Notes: generated by a model from the letters alone, not told the origin. Positions 34,897 to 44,095 are shown, counted from the stretch's first letter. The stretch: DNA of 64,000 nt from Thermogemmatispora sp042408965 (GCA_042408965.1 JBHOQN010000003.1:5824-69823), one strand, 5' to 3'. Numbers and translations: made by a program.

Positions 34897-35607
34897 ATGC
34901 GCATTGCAGTCATCTCAGATATTCATGGCAATCAGATCGCCCTGGAAGCCGTCCTGGCCGATCTACGTGCCCAGCCCGCCGTTGATCAGATCGTGATCGC
35001 TGGCGACCTCTGTTTGAACGGTCCCCGTCCCAGAGAGGTGCTGGAAATCGTGCAGGGGCTGGCCTGCCCAGTGATCAAGGGCAACGTCGACGAGGAAGTG
35101 CTCACGCAGGCCCCCACGAAAGGCCAGAAGAAGCGCGATACCATCGCCTGGACCCGCGCCCAGATCGGCGCCACCGGCCTGGCCTATCTACGCAGCCTGC
35201 CCTTTGCCTATCGTGTGCCAAACGAGCACGGCAGCGCTCTCCTGGTGGTGCACGCTAATCCTCGCGATCTGGAGGAGGCCATCGCTCCTGATGCCTCCGA
35301 TGCTGAGCTTGAGCGTCTGCTTGCCCCGCTCGACGCAGACATCGGCGCCCTGGCCTTTGGACATCTGCACATCCCCTACGTGCGGCGTTGGCGCCACCTG
35401 CTGCTCGCCGATGTCGCCAGTTGCGGTCTCCCACGCGATGGCGACCAGCGGGCCGCCTATGGCATCCTCACCTGGTATGCAAATGACTGGGAGGCAGAGA
35501 TCCGCCGCGTGGCCTACGACGTCAGAGCCGTCGTCAGACAGATCAGGCAGAGCGGCATGCCCGCCGCCGAGAAACGCATCAAGACCCTGCTCGACGCCCG
35601 CTATTGA
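34897..35607 (+). CDS. Calcineurin-like metallophosphoesterase
   Basis: A 236-residue phosphoesterase with the motifs AVISDIHGNQIALEAVL (about residues 4-20), IVIAGDLCLNGPRP, IKGNVDEEV, ALLVVHANPRD and FGHLHIPYVR. This order fits the family of two-metal phosphodiesterases related to YfcE and to the DR1281/protein phosphatase group. It differs from the neighbour at 34288 by the 70-residue longer C-terminal part, including a helix with YDVRAVVRQIRQSGMPA near the end. The upstream ribosome site is poor (no clear AGGAG), but the start fits the family. The two divergent phosphoesterases share only about 117 bases of regulatory DNA. Confidence 0.88.
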   Translation: MRIAVISDIHGNQIALEAVLADLRAQPAVDQIVIAGDLCLNGPRPREVLEIVQGLACPVIKGNVDEEVLTQAPTKGQKKRDTIAWTRAQIGATGLAYLRSLPFAYRVPNEHGSALLVVHANPRDLEEAIAPDASDAELERLLAPLDADIGALAFGHLHIPYVRRWRHLLLADVASCGLPRDGDQRAAYGILTWYANDWEAEIRRVAYDVRAVVRQIRQSGMPAAEKRIKTLLDARY

Positions 35608-35642
35608 GGGCAGAGAGGCCGCCAGAGGAAGTGGGCCAGAGG

Positions 35643-35683
35643 AGAGCGCCGGCTGCGAAGGGAGAAACCACAACCGGCGCTCT
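35643..35683. terminator. Hairpin between convergent genes
   Basis: AGAGCGCCGG at 35643-35652 is the exact complement of CCGGCGCTCT at 35674-35683, forming a 10-bp stem in the gap between genes ending at 35607 and 35698. Confidence 0.55.
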
Positions 35684-35697
35684 GCGAGCGACAGCGT

Positions 35698-35904
35698 TTA
35701 TTCTATGACATGCAGTAGCTGACAGAAGATGCAGGTGCATGTCGAGGGATGGCCGGGAGTGTGTTCCAGCGCTGTGTGAGCTTGCTCATGAAAGGGCAGC
35801 TCATGCAGCGGCATCATCTCCTCCCCAAGGTAGCTGGCGGCATCACCGATGTCGACCAGTTCAAGCTCCTGTATAATAGCCCGCAATTCACCCGTTGTAG
35901 CCAT
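35698..35904 (-). CDS. Small Cys-containing protein of unknown function
   Basis: A 68-residue protein if started at ATG 35904, where AGGGG lies about ten bases upstream; a further in-frame ATG at 35988 would add 28 residues. It is acidic with two short helices (TTGELRAIIQELELVD and LGEEMMPLHEL), then a His-rich segment and the C-terminal CTCIFCQLLHVIE, a possible metal or redox site (three Cys in five residues). No family is recognised. It is convergent with the phosphoesterase at 34897, with a hairpin between them. Confidence 0.45.
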   Translation of the reverse strand: MATTGELRAIIQELELVDIGDAASYLGEEMMPLHELPFHEQAHTALEHTPGHPSTCTCIFCQLLHVIE

Positions 35905-36392
35905 GCTCAATGACCCCTGTTCATCAAAGCATCCATTGAGATTGTTTTCAATCCCAGCGTGTTCATAAGCAGTACATACCCATTTCAACGGAAACTCAGA
36001 CAGATGATCGAAGACGAACAGATCAGATGATCACCTTATGATAGCAACTGGTTCTGTGGAAGGCCTTCCCGCCTGTGTTGTATGCAGAGCAGGTTCTTGC
36101 TTGAGAAGGAGCAGCGTTCCCGCAGAGAGCCACAGGTCAACGCCTGGGCCTCCTGAAGATCGCTCCAGACTCTCCTGCCGCTCAGAGCGAGCGCCTTTTG
36201 CGGCAGAGCAAGGAGCAGCCACAGCTTCCACTTATATATACGTGTGCAGGTTATTATTTGCCCCCAGGAGCTGGCGTGAGTAGGCCTTATGGGTGATGAG
36301 AAACCATAGCAGGAGAGCCGGGTTGGGGCAGCGGGTTCTGCCGCTGGCAGAGAGGAACCGCCACCCCTTCATGAGCAACCGTACGGAGGAGA
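35905..36392. other. Intergenic region between livK end and the small Cys gene
   Basis: About 490 bases with no credible gene. TATATATA near 36232-36240 is the only AT-rich stretch and could serve the leftward small gene. An inverted repeat GCGGGTTC with GAACCGC at 36331-36361 (with TGCC/GGCA nested inside) lies just beyond the livK stop and may end its transcript, although no T-run follows. Confidence 0.4.
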
Positions 36393-37655
36393 TTAGAAGT
36401 GAGACTGGCTGGCCGCGACTCCTGTGAAGTCAGGAGTCAGCGGTTTCACACCCGCAGGCTGAGTTGCATCAACCTGGTAGACCACCGAGTCGCGCGTTGG
36501 CACACGCTGATCGGGAGAGGAGCCATAGTGAGCCGGAGGGAGCAGCCCGCCCATGTCGATCGTCTGCAGGGACTCGAAGGCCTTAAAGAGGCCATCGCGC
36601 GTGATGTCGCCGTTGTCCAGGGCCTTCTTAATGATGGCGTAGGTAATCTCCGACTCCGCGTAGCCAAACTCAAAGTAGCCATCCGGCTTCTGCTGGGGGA
36701 AGTACTTCGCCACATCCTGCAGCATCTGGGCCATCGCCGGAACGCTCGTATCGCCCCAGGCCGCGCCCTGCGAGACCACCCAGGCCCGGCAGATCAGCGG
36801 CTTCAGCGCCGGCACTGCCAGCAGCCGGATGGAGAAGGCCGGACTCTGCAGAATCCACTGCGGGTTATAGCCCAGCTTATAGGCCGTGCCGATGATGGTG
36901 GCCGTCGCGGCCGGCAGCGTGGTCATGAAGACGTACTTCGCGCCAGAGGCCTTCAGCTGAGCCACCTGCGCCGTGAAGTCCGTATCGGTCGGGGCATAGG
37001 AGACCTGCGCAACGTCGTGCAGGTGATAGACACTAACCGCCTCATGGTAGCCTGTCAGGCCATCCTGCCCGTAGTCGTCGTTCTGATAGATAATGGCGGT
37101 AGCCGGGTCCTTCACGCCAAGCTTGTTGACCACGTAGTCAAAAGCATTTTCCACCTGCAGCCGGTAGGGCGTTCCCACCAGAATCAGGTACTTCTCGCGA
37201 GCCAGCGCCGAGGAGAGCGTCGCCGCCGAGACCAGCATATGGTCGGCAGCCGCCTGGTCCTTGATGGCAAACGTCGGCTGCGTTCCCAGGCTGTCCGCGA
37301 TCATCAGCACCTGGTTATGGATCTGGTTGTACTTCTGGACCTCGATCTGCGGACTATACTGCGTATCCTCCTCAAGGAACTTGATCTTAAAGCCGTCCAC
37401 GCCGCCGTGGTCGTTGACGTGGTCGAAGAAGGCCTTGACACCGTTAGCCAGGGGGATGCCCACCGGGTCAGCCACCGGCCCCGAGTAAGGAGAGAGGATG
37501 CCCAGGGTGATCGTCTTCGTCGCCAGATCGACCCCTGGTCCCGCCTTGATACCGCCAGAGCTGCCGCTGGAACTACTGCTGGCGCAGCCTGCGAGAACCG
37601 GTAGACCGACCAGAAGGATGAGTATACAGCCAAACAAGAACTTCTTAGTTGCCAT
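36393..37655 (-). CDS. livK: Branched-chain amino-acid-type ABC transporter substrate-binding lipoprotein
   Basis: A 420-residue type I periplasmic-binding-fold protein (Leu/Ile/Val-binding or amide/aromatic-acid-binding type). The signal sequence ends in the lipobox LAGC with Cys24, followed by a Ser/Gly tether, so the protein is membrane-anchored on the outside. The mature start TKTITLGILSPYSGPVADP is the typical ligand-binding first strand; FDHVNDHGGVDGFKI and ATAIIYQNDDYGQDGLTGY are characteristic of the fold. The ATG at 37655 has AAAGGGG eight bases upstream. It lies 100 bases downstream of livM as the last gene of the liv operon. The true ligand cannot be read from the sequence. Confidence 0.9.
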   Translation of the reverse strand: MATKKFLFGCILILLVGLPVLAGCASSSSSGSSGGIKAGPGVDLATKTITLGILSPYSGPVADPVGIPLANGVKAFFDHVNDHGGVDGFKIKFLEEDTQYSPQIEVQKYNQIHNQVLMIADSLGTQPTFAIKDQAAADHMLVSAATLSSALAREKYLILVGTPYRLQVENAFDYVVNKLGVKDPATAIIYQNDDYGQDGLTGYHEAVSVYHLHDVAQVSYAPTDTDFTAQVAQLKASGAKYVFMTTLPAATATIIGTAYKLGYNPQWILQSPAFSIRLLAVPALKPLICRAWVVSQGAAWGDTSVPAMAQMLQDVAKYFPQQKPDGYFEFGYAESEITYAIIKKALDNGDITRDGLFKAFESLQTIDMGGLLPPAHYGSSPDQRVPTRDSVVYQVDATQPAGVKPLTPDFTGVAASQSHF

Positions 37656-37755
37656 GCGTAACACCCCTTTGTCAAACACGCGAGATAATGCCGAGCATCT
37701 ACACTGCTCTGCTCCGCCTCCTGAGCATGTGATCATTCCCTGACGGTGAGGCGGG

Positions 37756-38976
37756 TCACGCGCTTTCTTCTCCTGAGGATTGCTCTGCTTTGTTGTGCAT
37801 CCGTGCGTGGGAATCGTTCAGATCGACAACCTCGACCGGTTCACCTCCTTCTTTGCCTGGGCCGTTGCTGCCACGTCGAAGGATGCGCAGGCGGCGTGCC
37901 AGGCCAACCACGCCACCCGGCTCGAAGAGCAAGAAGACAATGATCAGCAGCCCGTAGATCAGCGCGTCCAGGTCGCCGCTGGTCAGGCCACCGTTGCCGG
38001 TGCTGGGGGGCAGCAGCGCGAAGTAGTCAATGATCTGAGGCAGGCCAAAGACGAAGGCCGCGCCCAGAATCGATCCCCAGACGCTGGCGATCCCTCCGAT
38101 GATGATCGCCGCCACGAACTGGATCGAGAGAGTCAGGCTCCAGTAATCGGGAATGACATAGCGCGAGTAGGAGACAAAGAGCGCGCCTGCGATGCCTGCC
38201 AGGAAGGAGGAGAGCACAAAGGCCCCCAGTTTCGCCTCGAAGAGGTTGACTCCCATGATCGCTGCGCCCACCTCGTGGTCGCGCACTGCACGCATGGCGC
38301 GTCCAGCGCGCGAGCGCATGACGTTGTGCACGAAAAGTGCTACGAGGACTAGAATAAAGAGAATGAGCAGGAAGTACTGCTGGCCCGGAGTGAGGGCCAG
38401 GCCGACATAGGTGTTCTGCTGGTCGAACGAGAACGTACCGACGCTGGGCACCGGAAAGTTCCGGCCCTGAGGGCCGCCCGTGATCGCCGTCAGGTTGCGA
38501 AAGAGATACTGGCCGATGAAGACCAGCGCCAGGGTCACGATGCCCAGGTAGAAGCCGCGCAGCCGCAGAGCCGTCGGGCCGATCAGCGCGCCTGCCAGGG
38601 CTGCCACCAGGCCAGCTGCTGGCAGCCAGATGAAGATCGGCAGCCCCAGGCCACGCGGATCGAGCGGGCCTGCTGGCGGGTTGCCGCCCAGGAAGGCCGC
38701 CGTATAGGCGCCAAGCCCCATGAAGAAGGCGATCCCCAGCGAGATCTGCCCCGTGTAGCCCGAAAGCACGTTCAGCGCCAGCGCGGCGATGGCCGCGATC
38801 AGACTATAGTTCGCGATGGTAAACCAGTCCTCGCTGGCCAGTGAGAAGAAGAGAATCAGCGCCAGCAGGCCAATGCCCAGCGAGGTCCAGCGTGAGATGC
38901 TTCCCCCCAGCAGGCGTGGCGGCTCAGCCTCGCGCGGAGCAGGCCGGTCATCTCTGGAAGCCAGCGTGTGCATCAT
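37756..38976 (-). CDS. livM: Branched-chain amino-acid-type ABC transporter permease LivM
   Basis: A 406-residue inner-membrane permease with about eight to ten hydrophobic helices. It contains LNVLSGYTGQISLGIAFFMG (about 70-89), the LivM hallmark that follows the first helices, and the EAA-like cytoplasmic loop FEAKLGAFVLSSFLAGIAGA (about 253-272). The C-terminal 55 residues are cytoplasmic and charged. Its ATG overlaps the livH stop by four bases (ATGA), so translation is coupled. The family transports branched-chain amino acids or related acids and amides together with LivH, the two ATPases and LivK. Confidence 0.92.
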   Translation of the reverse strand: MMHTLASRDDRPAPREAEPPRLLGGSISRWTSLGIGLLALILFFSLASEDWFTIANYSLIAAIAALALNVLSGYTGQISLGIAFFMGLGAYTAAFLGGNPPAGPLDPRGLGLPIFIWLPAAGLVAALAGALIGPTALRLRGFYLGIVTLALVFIGQYLFRNLTAITGGPQGRNFPVPSVGTFSFDQQNTYVGLALTPGQQYFLLILFILVLVALFVHNVMRSRAGRAMRAVRDHEVGAAIMGVNLFEAKLGAFVLSSFLAGIAGALFVSYSRYVIPDYWSLTLSIQFVAAIIIGGIASVWGSILGAAFVFGLPQIIDYFALLPPSTGNGGLTSGDLDALIYGLLIIVFLLFEPGGVVGLARRLRILRRGSNGPGKEGGEPVEVVDLNDSHARMHNKAEQSSGEESA

Positions 38977-39872
38977 ATGCGCTCCACCTTTCGCGAGCCA
39001 AAGAGGCCATAGGGTCGAATCAGCAGGATCACAATCATGATCAGGTAGGGTGTGATCTCGTGCACGCCCGCCCCCACAATGCTGGCGATGCGGCTCTCGT
39101 AGCCCGCCGTCAACACCTGAGTCAGGCCGATGACGATGCCGCCAACCACAGCGCCGCTCACCGAATCGAGGCCGCCCAGGATAATGGCCGGAAAGGCCAC
39201 CAGGGCCGCATTCCCGAAATTGGGGTCGATGGTCAGCGAGTCAATGGCCAGGAAGACCCCGCCCAGGGTGGCGATGGCCGCCGCCAGAGCCCAGGCCAGG
39301 GCATAGACGGTTCGAATGTCGATCCCCACCGCCAGCGCGGCCTCCTGGTCGAGGGCCGTGGCGCGCATCGCCAGGCCGTAGCGCGTGTAGCGGAAGAAGT
39401 AGAACAGGGCCGCGCAGAGCACGACCGTGACCGCGATCGTCCAGAGATCGTTGGCACCCAGGTGCACTCCTGAAAGAGTGAAGCCACTGGTGAGGCTGAA
39501 CGGCGTGGCCGCCGGCGTGGTCTGCGAACCCCAGATGATCATCACCACCGTTCGCAGAATGATGTCCAGGCCGATGGTAATCATGAGGATCGTAAAGACG
39601 GGGCGCCCGATCATGCGCCGCAGCACCAGGCGCTCGAAGATGAGGCCGATGAGGACGGTGATCAACAGTCCTAGCAGCAGAGCGACCAGAAAGGGCAGAT
39701 GCCACTCAAAGACGCCGGCAGAGACGACATAGGCTCCCACCAGCAGCAAATCACCCTGTGCGAAGTTGATGACCTCGCTGGCTTTGAAAATAATGCTGAA
39801 ACCCAGCCCGATGAGGGCGTAAATGCACCCCTGGGCGATCCCGGCAAAGGCCAGTTGCAGGAAATAGGCCAT
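38973..39872 (-). CDS. livH: Branched-chain amino-acid-type ABC transporter permease LivH
   Basis: A 299-residue permease of the LivH class. The N-terminus FAGIAQGCIYALIGLGFSII (about 9-28) and VINFAQGDLLLVGAY (about 34-48) are diagnostic. YGLAMRATALDQEAALAVG (about 185-203) is the cytoplasmic coupling loop, and GGLDSVSGAVVGGIVIGL lies near the C-terminus. About eight membrane helices are seen. It begins eight bases after livG ends and overlaps livM by four bases, so the operon is tightly packed. Length and motif order are normal. Confidence 0.93.
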   Translation of the reverse strand: MAYFLQLAFAGIAQGCIYALIGLGFSIIFKASEVINFAQGDLLLVGAYVVSAGVFEWHLPFLVALLLGLLITVLIGLIFERLVLRRMIGRPVFTILMITIGLDIILRTVVMIIWGSQTTPAATPFSLTSGFTLSGVHLGANDLWTIAVTVVLCAALFYFFRYTRYGLAMRATALDQEAALAVGIDIRTVYALAWALAAAIATLGGVFLAIDSLTIDPNFGNAALVAFPAIILGGLDSVSGAVVGGIVIGLTQVLTAGYESRIASIVGAGVHEITPYLIMIVILLIRPYGLFGSRKVERI

Positions 39873-39880
39873 AGACCCTC

Positions 39881-40753
39881 CTAGGCATCACGGGATTGGG
39901 TGGCGATTTCAGAGGATTGGGGCAGGCCATTGCTGACCTGCTTTTCAAACTCTTCGCCTAGATACGCTTTGATCACATCGGGGTTCGCCTGCACCTCTGC
40001 TGGCCTCCCCTCAGCGATGACGCGCCCGAAGTCGAGCACCAGCACGCGGTCGGCGATCCCCATGACCAGCGCCATGTCGTGCTCAACGAGAATCTGCGTG
40101 ATTCCCAGCTGCTCCTTGATGTCCAGAATGACCGTGGCGATCTCCTCGGTCTCTTCCTGTCCCATGCCTGCCACCGGCTCGTCGAGCAGGAGCAGGCGTG
40201 GTTCCATCACGAGCGCACGCGCCAGATCGGCGCGTTTCTGCAATCCGTAGGGCAGACTGCCGAGGGGATGGTTATACATCTCACGCATGCCGAGCAGCTC
40301 GAGGATATGCAAGCAGTAGGCGCGGTTCTCCCGCTCTTCGCGGTAGGTCGGGCCGATAAAGAGGCCGCCGCGCAGAATACCGCTCCGCATGCGTGTATGG
40401 CGGCCGAGGAGCAGGTAGTCCAGCACGCTCATGCTGGGAAACTGGCCCAGATTCTGGAAGGTGCGAGCGATGCCTGCGCGCGCCACTTGGTGGGTTTTGA
40501 GACGCAGCAGGTCGCGGCCGTCAAAGCGTACGCGGCCTTGCTCCGGCTGATAGACACGCGAGAGCACGTTGAAGAGCGAGGTTTTGCCCGCCCCGTTGGG
40601 ACCGATAACCGCGAACAGTTCGCCCGGCCAGACACTGAACGAGACATCGCTGAGGGCCTGGACCCCGGCGAAACGGACCGAGACATGTTCAACGGTGAGC
40701 AGGGCTGGCCCGGAGCGTGTCTGCTCGCCTGGGGTGTGCGGGGAGGTACTCAT
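39881..40753 (-). CDS. livG: Branched-chain amino-acid-type ABC transporter ATPase LivG
   Basis: A 290-residue ABC ATPase of the LivG type. Walker A is IGPNGAGKTSLFNVL (about 50-64). The signature region reads LPYGLQKRADLARAL (about 173-187), where LivG proteins have a modified signature, and Walker B is LLLLDEPVAGM. The H-loop is in LVEHDMALVMG. The start is ATG 40753, preceded by AGGAGG at eight bases and overlapping the livF stop as ATGA; a GTG at 40762 touches the ribosome site and is unlikely. It energises uptake with LivF. Confidence 0.93.
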   Translation of the reverse strand: MSTSPHTPGEQTRSGPALLTVEHVSVRFAGVQALSDVSFSVWPGELFAVIGPNGAGKTSLFNVLSRVYQPEQGRVRFDGRDLLRLKTHQVARAGIARTFQNLGQFPSMSVLDYLLLGRHTRMRSGILRGGLFIGPTYREERENRAYCLHILELLGMREMYNHPLGSLPYGLQKRADLARALVMEPRLLLLDEPVAGMGQEETEEIATVILDIKEQLGITQILVEHDMALVMGIADRVLVLDFGRVIAEGRPAEVQANPDVIKAYLGEEFEKQVSNGLPQSSEIATQSRDA

Positions 40754-41541
40754 AGCGCCCACCTCCTTTCGGGTCGTCGCTGGCGCAGCCGCTCCAGGAC
40801 GCTCTGGCGCTCTCCCTCGTGCAGGCCGAGGTAGAACTGGCGCACGCTCTCCTCCTGGAGGAGGCGGGCGGCGGGCGCCTCCAGGGCCACGCGGCCTGTC
40901 TCCAGGATATAGCCATAGTGCGCTACCGACAGCGCCATCTGGGCGTTCTGCTCAACCAGCAGCACCGCTGTGCCGGCGGCGTTGATCTCAGCGATAATCG
41001 AGCGAATGCGCTGCACCATGAAGGGGGCCAATCCCAGTGAGGGTTCATCCAGCAGCAGGAGACGTGGCGACGCCATCAGGGCGCGGCCGATGGCCAGCAT
41101 CTGCTGCTCACCGCCCGAAAGATAGCCGGCGTGGCTCTTGCGCCGCTCTCGCAGGATCGGAAAGAGGTCCATGACCCGCTCGTAGGCGCGGCGCACAGCG
41201 GCGGGATTGCGCACGGTCACTGCACCTGCGTAGAGGTTCTCATCGACCGTCAGGTCACCAAAGAGGCGGCGGCCCTCCAGTACCTGCGCGATCCCGCGCT
41301 GCACAATCTGGGTCGCGTTGAGCTGGTCGATGCGTTCACCATCGAAGAGGATGCTACCGTGTACGATGCGGGCCTTGTGCAACGGAAGCAGGCCGGAAAT
41401 GGCGCGCATGAGCGTCGTCTTGCCGGCTCCATTGGTGCCCAGCAGGGCCACCACAACCTTATCGGGCACCTCCAGCGAAATGCCGCGTACGGCGGGGATC
41501 GCGTTCTGGTATGTGACAGCAATGTCCTGGAGAACAAGCAT
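40750..41541 (-). CDS. livF: Branched-chain amino-acid-type ABC transporter ATPase LivF
   Basis: A 263-residue ABC ATPase, first gene of the liv operon. Walker A is LLGTNGAGKTTLMRAISG (about 33-50), the signature is YLSGGEQQMLAIGRALM (about 139-155), Walker B is LLLLDEPSLGLAP, and the H-loop region is LLVEQNAQMALSVAH, with Gln in place of His as usual for LivF. GGAGG lies ten bases before the ATG. Its 5' region (310 bases) is shared with the divergent PucR-like regulator and contains the regulator promoter, the palindromic operator and a CGTGC pentamer array. Confidence 0.93.
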   Translation of the reverse strand: MLVLQDIAVTYQNAIPAVRGISLEVPDKVVVALLGTNGAGKTTLMRAISGLLPLHKARIVHGSILFDGERIDQLNATQIVQRGIAQVLEGRRLFGDLTVDENLYAGAVTVRNPAAVRRAYERVMDLFPILRERRKSHAGYLSGGEQQMLAIGRALMASPRLLLLDEPSLGLAPFMVQRIRSIIAEINAAGTAVLLVEQNAQMALSVAHYGYILETGRVALEAPAARLLQEESVRQFYLGLHEGERQSVLERLRQRRPERRWAL

Positions 41542-41638
41542 AAGCGCGCTTCCTCCGATGCCGGCAAAGCTTCATATTGAAGATCCAGCCCCGGGCCCGG
41601 ACGGTTCGCCGATCCATTCTCCCTGGCTTATGCTATCT

Positions 41639-41668
41639 GCCGTGCCGTGCCGTGCCGTGCCGTGCCGT
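41639..41668. repeat. CGTGC pentanucleotide array
   Basis: Five successive perfect CGTGC units with flanking partial units, in the divergent liv/pucR regulatory region. Slippage here would change the spacing between the livF start and its upstream elements. Confidence 0.85.
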
Positions 41669-41762
41669 AGAGCCAGGAGAAGCTCCTCCCCCGGGAGCGC
41701 CAGCGCTGGCTCCGCCGACCCTGGAGAGGTGCGGCGGACGATAGGTGTTTCATGCAAGCCTA

Positions 41763-41792
41763 TTGTAAATAGGGATCTGGATGGTATACAAT
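41763..41792 (+). promoter_or_regulatory. Candidate promoter of the PucR-like regulator
   Basis: TTGTAA at 41763-41768 and TATACA at 41785-41790 with a 16-base spacer (or TACAAT at 41787-41792 with 18). Transcription would start just before the palindrome at 41803. Confidence 0.55.
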
Positions 41793-41802
41793 GTTTCTAC
41801 AT

Positions 41803-41825
41803 ACAAATTGGCGGACGGAATTTGT
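41803..41825. promoter_or_regulatory. Operator ACAAATT-N9-AATTTGT, copy 1
   Basis: ACAAATT at 41803-41809 and AATTTGT at 41819-41825 form a perfect 7-bp dyad with a nine-base spacer. It lies immediately downstream of the predicted transcription start of the regulator, a position that suits repression by its own product. Two further copies lie at 44029 and 45949. Confidence 0.75.
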
Positions 41826-41851
41826 TTGCCCGCACAACGAAGGCGGCCGCT

Positions 41852-43987
41852 ATGCATGAGCATCGTACAGATCCCTGGGTTTCCGTCACGCATGCGCTCA
41901 AAGGAGCAGCGCTGCATCCCCAACAACGTGATGAGTTGATCGCCCGTGCCCTGCAGGAGCTGCTGACGGTGGTTCCCGCCGCCGCCACGGCGCTGATCTG
42001 GCCCTGCCGCGCCCGCAAGGGTCCCTGGAAGGTCTACTACGCCGGCGTGCGGCGCAATACCATGCACCGCTGGCTCTCCGCGCGCCTCTCACCCTCCGCC
42101 GAGGTGCTTGCGGGTGTGCTGGAACACGATCTGGCAAGCAACCCCGCCGATCTACCCCCGTCGCTGCTGCTACCGCTCCGTCCACGTCCCTGCGCCCAGC
42201 GGGCCTTCTGGATTGTCTGGCCGCTGGCCCCGGCTGAGGTTGGCACGCCTCTGGCAGCCAGCGAGGGGCTGGAGCGTGTCAGGCAGGCGCTGGAGGCCCT
42301 GCTGGAAGTAGAGGAGAAGGAGGGAGAATATTTCTCACCCAGCTCGCCAGTTCACGATCGGGCCTTGATCGAAGCCCTGACCCAGGGTGATCCGCATGCC
42401 CTCTCGGCCATCCTCAGCCTGGCGCGCATCGTGACCCGTGGCGACTTCACCTTCTGGGGACGGGCCTACAACGATGTCGTCGAGATCGCGGGCCACCTGG
42501 GCGCCCGCAACAGCGATTTCGGCTTCGCCCTCGCGCGCGGCCGTGGCATCGGCGGGCGCGTCGCGGCCTATGGTACTCCGATGGGGCGTGGCGACTATCG
42601 CAACTCGCCCTATCGCGATCCCAGCGTCTCCGATATCGTCGATCGCGAACAGGTGCGTTCAGGCATGGCCCTGCCCGTGCGCTACCAGACGGCTCCCGAG
42701 AACAGCGCCCACGTAGCGGCCGTGCTCTATACAACACGACGCACCGTGGCGCCCTTCTCGCTGGCCGAGTTTCTCCTGGGCCAGCGCCTGGCACATTTCC
42801 TCGAGCCGCTTCCCCCGGCCGAGCGCGCCCCCGCCTTCTTCTGGCCTGGCCTGCACCACCTGCCCGATCACAAGGCCGCCTGGTATGAGCTGCTGCTGCA
42901 CGCCAACCGCATCGAGGCGGTAGAGCACTGGGCCAGCCAGATCATCAAGGGTGCAGTGATCGTGACCGATGCTGGCGGCAAACCCTATGTTGTGGCCCGC
43001 AGCGAGGAGCTGGAGCAGTTGCGAGCCAGGCGCGCCGCACAGCCGGAGCGCGTCCAGGTGCTCTCGCTGGCCTTCGCCGGCCTCGACCGCACCGGCCAGG
43101 TCTACCTCTGTCCCTCCATCCCACTGCCGCCTGCCGGCTGGCCCGACTTCTTCAACGATCTGATCGTGGCCTGTAATCTGGTCATCACGCGCATGGAGCA
43201 GACCCAGGATCAGCTCGATCGCCGCCGCGAGCAGTGGCTGCAGGCCCTGCTCAAGGGCAAATCGCTCCAGCACGTCGAGCAGGATGGCTATCGCCTCGGC
43301 CTCCCTGTCGAGCGCGGCCAGTTCTGGGTGCTGGCCTGGCCCACCGAAAGCATGCAGGCCCTCAAGTCGCCACGCAAGCGCATGATCGCCGAGAGCGTGG
43401 TCCTCGACTCTCTCAAGAGTCCCCTGATCTTCTGCGAGGACGACATGGCGATCGTCCTGCTGGAGGGGCAGGCGCCGCAGCCGCCGTCCAAGGTGCGCGA
43501 TGCGCTACTGCAGCACTGCGGCGTCCAGCCCCTCTGGATCGTCCATGGTGGGCGCTATCATTCCCTCGAGGACCTGAAGATGAGCCTGACCCATACGATC
43601 TCGCTGGCCCACAAGGCGCGCCGCGAGGGCTTTGGCGAGTATCTGCTCGATATCTACACCTTCGGTCTCGATAGCCTGCTGGAGAACCCACGCCTCATCG
43701 ACGATCTGGAGGCCTTTGCCACCAGGCTCCTCAGACCCCTGCTCGACTACGATCGCGCCAGCGGCTCGCACCTCACCGAGACCTTTGTGCTTGCCCAGAC
43801 CCTTGGCTCCGCCCAGGCTGTGGCCGAGCAGCTGGGTGTGCATGTCAATACCATTCGCTATCGACTCCACCGCGCCCAGGACCTCCTGGGCAGTGAGGAG
43901 TCCTCTCCCAGAGAGCAGACCGCGATGGCGCTGGCCTCCTTCATCTGGCAGCGCTTTCATCCCGATACATGCGAACCGGCCCCCTAG
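41852..43987 (+). CDS. PucR/CdaR-type transcriptional regulator with GAF domain
   Basis: A 711-residue regulator. Residues about 190-330 form a GAF-like sensor (DFGFALARGRGIGGRVAAYG, then DYRNSPYRDPSVSD, then VRSGMALPVRYQ). The middle section is the PucR/CdaR linker (about 450-620). The C-terminal PucR helix-turn-helix is at about 650-695, with ETFVLAQTLGSAQAVAEQLG and VHVNTIRYRLHRAQDLLG. Such proteins bind a metabolite and control nearby catabolic genes. The frame is open further upstream, but the ATG at 41852 is the first one after the promoter and operator. It is divergent from the liv operon and followed by acyl-CoA dehydrogenase and MFS genes that share its operator. Confidence 0.85.
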   Translation: MHEHRTDPWVSVTHALKGAALHPQQRDELIARALQELLTVVPAAATALIWPCRARKGPWKVYYAGVRRNTMHRWLSARLSPSAEVLAGVLEHDLASNPADLPPSLLLPLRPRPCAQRAFWIVWPLAPAEVGTPLAASEGLERVRQALEALLEVEEKEGEYFSPSSPVHDRALIEALTQGDPHALSAILSLARIVTRGDFTFWGRAYNDVVEIAGHLGARNSDFGFALARGRGIGGRVAAYGTPMGRGDYRNSPYRDPSVSDIVDREQVRSGMALPVRYQTAPENSAHVAAVLYTTRRTVAPFSLAEFLLGQRLAHFLEPLPPAERAPAFFWPGLHHLPDHKAAWYELLLHANRIEAVEHWASQIIKGAVIVTDAGGKPYVVARSEELEQLRARRAAQPERVQVLSLAFAGLDRTGQVYLCPSIPLPPAGWPDFFNDLIVACNLVITRMEQTQDQLDRRREQWLQALLKGKSLQHVEQDGYRLGLPVERGQFWVLAWPTESMQALKSPRKRMIAESVVLDSLKSPLIFCEDDMAIVLLEGQAPQPPSKVRDALLQHCGVQPLWIVHGGRYHSLEDLKMSLTHTISLAHKARREGFGEYLLDIYTFGLDSLLENPRLIDDLEAFATRLLRPLLDYDRASGSHLTETFVLAQTLGSAQAVAEQLGVHVNTIRYRLHRAQDLLGSEESSPREQTAMALASFIWQRFHPDTCEPAP

Positions 43988-44028
43988 GGGCGGCCCGCCT
44001 CTGCTCTGCACAGGCACTCTGTCGCCGC

Positions 44029-44055
44029 CGACAAATTGCGCCCGAGAATTTGTCG
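44029..44055. promoter_or_regulatory. Operator ACAAATT-N9-AATTTGT, copy 2
   Basis: CGACAAATT at 44029-44037 and AATTTGTCG at 44047-44055 form a perfect 9-bp dyad with a nine-base spacer. It lies nine bases upstream of the -35 element of the acyl-CoA dehydrogenase promoter. Confidence 0.8.
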
Positions 44056-44064
44056 TACGAAACA

Positions 44065-44095
44065 TTGCTTTCTCCTGTTGCTCTCCCCATACAAT
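44065..44095 (+). promoter_or_regulatory. Promoter of the acyl-CoA dehydrogenase gene
   Basis: TTGCTT at 44065-44070 and TACAAT at 44090-44095 (19-base spacer; the long spacer would fit an activator-dependent promoter). The block GAAACATTGC that overlaps the -35 is identical to that of the MFS gene at 45977-45986. Confidence 0.6.
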
